64,000 nucleotides of DNA from Parietichytrium sp. I65-24A (lineage: Eukaryota > Sar > Bigyra > Thraustochytrida > Thraustochytriidae), in contig BLSF01000021.1 of assembly GCA_012862575.1 (NCBI GenBank), positions 248,001-312,000 of the forward strand, given 5' to 3'. Below are positions 63,495 through 64,000 of the stretch, one piece after another. The notes below the pieces were generated by a model. The model worked only from the letters and a program-made list of their open reading frames with translations, was not told where the DNA came from and ran no database searches. Both the position numbers and the translations under genes were made by a program. Position 1 is the stretch's first letter. Each line of letters starts with the position of its first letter.

Positions 63495-64000
63495 ATGCAG
63501 CGCGGAATCAAACATGAGTTTGAGGAGCAGAGGTTTGCCAACTTGACGAAATGCTTTGTGTGCGACGAGATGATCGAAAACGAAGTGATCATGGGCGTGC
63601 TGGAGAACACGCCAGGGCTCATCAGGAGGCGAATTCCGGAGCAGGTGATGACGAATTTCGTGCCGAGAGGTGTCGGGTGCACTTGCAAGGTGTGTGGCGT
63701 GAATGTGCATGAAACTTGCAAGGACAAAATTCAGTCACCTTGCGCGAGGGTCTATCATAAGTTCGAGCTTCGTTCATACCCGCCACTGTCCAAGATGTGC
63801 TACGCGTGTGGCACGACGTTGCACGGGCTTTACAACCAGGGGTATCGGTGTACAGCATGTGGCATCGACTGCCATCCTGGGTGCAGAACAAATGTGAACA
63901 TCAAATTTTGCGAGGCGGCCCCACAGATTCAGCTCCTGAGGGACATCAACTCCGACGAGGAGGATGAGTCGCCAGGAAACCCCCTCTATCAGTACGTGGG
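63495..64000 (+). CDS. Tandem C1-domain protein, 5' part only
   Basis: 168 residues from the ATG at 63495 (stop in frame at 63462-63464), open to the window edge. Two C1 zinc fingers: the first (about 7-77) starts with HEFEEQRFANLTKCFVCDEM and continues CKVCGVNVHETC. The second (about 83-135) has HKFELRSYPPLSKMCYACGT, then RCTACGIDCHPGC and a final KFC. Both have the H-x12-C-x2-C, then C-x2-C-x4-H-x2-C pattern of diacylglycerol/phorbol-ester or lipid-sensing C1 domains. The second is closer to canonical; the first has a longer middle. An acidic stretch (NSDEEDESPG) follows. The rest, perhaps a kinase, DAG kinase or RasGAP/RhoGAP, lies beyond the window, so the enzyme class is unknown. Confidence 0.88.
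   Translation, partial: MQRGIKHEFEEQRFANLTKCFVCDEMIENEVIMGVLENTPGLIRRRIPEQVMTNFVPRGVGCTCKVCGVNVHETCKDKIQSPCARVYHKFELRSYPPLSKMCYACGTTLHGLYNQGYRCTACGIDCHPGCRTNVNIKFCEAAPQIQLLRDINSDEEDESPGNPLYQYV

Overview
This window is nuclear DNA of a unicellular eukaryote. The best guess is a labyrinthulomycete (thraustochytrid) or a close stramenopile relative. Support for that: a PTxxPT-type cell-surface stalk, thraustochytrid-style ankyrin proteins with 'DARVDP' linkers, an arginine kinase with a probable lipid anchor, nearly intronless genes, and long intergenic stretches full of simple repeats. The taxon is an inference. The eukaryotic assignment is firm: APC5, MED13, Sec61-beta, SIN1, PFKFB and cytochrome b5 genes, a GT-AG intron, and a nuclear tRNA with a Pol III terminator. 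There is one short run of Ns (30031-30047) inside a microsatellite.

Layout. 1-4.7 kb: a possible gene end at the left edge, an unrecognised Ser/Lys-rich protein (-), a PT-rich membrane-anchored fragment without a visible start (-), and an FCP1/NIF-like HAD protein (+). 5.6-16 kb: anaphase-promoting complex subunit 5 (+), a small orphan protein (-), a MED13-like Mediator subunit (+), and an unrecognised, probably nuclear protein (-). 16-25.8 kb: a 9.8-kb stretch without a convincing gene, rich in pyrimidine tracts and short tandem arrays. 25.8-35.6 kb: PFKFB (-), arginine kinase (+), a DDX55/Spb4 helicase (+), Sec61-beta (+) and tRNA-Pro(CGG) (-). 36-43.5 kb: an ankyrin protein (-), an ABHD4/5-like hydrolase (-), a GH27 alpha-galactosidase with one resolved intron (+), and a type II membrane SGNH-like protein (-). 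46-53 kb: cytochrome b5 (+), a putatively myristoylated LRR protein (+), and a five-TM tweety/prominin-like protein (+). 54.6-64 kb: a peroxisomal TYSND1/DEG15-type protease ending in SKL (+), a helical protein weakly resembling ELYS (-), a BART-domain protein (-), the TORC2 subunit SIN1 (-), and the start of a tandem-C1-domain protein running off the right edge (+).

There is no operon logic; these are independent housekeeping and signalling genes. Shared themes are membrane tethering by lipid or tail anchors (arginine kinase, LRR protein, cytochrome b5, Sec61-beta), ATP and glycolytic control (arginine kinase, PFKFB), and core nuclear machinery (APC5, MED13, Spb4, FCP1-like). Several long open frames begin at non-ATG codons. 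For these I took the first in-frame ATG, which shortens APC5, Sec61-beta, ABHD, SGNH-like, TYSND1-like, ELYS-like, BART and SIN1. I found no clearly new multi-gene system. The most interesting items are the doubly acylatable arginine kinase, the tweety/prominin-like channel candidate, the HAD and SGNH-like proteins with changed catalytic residues, the truncated PT-rich gene, and the 9.8-kb gene-free block.
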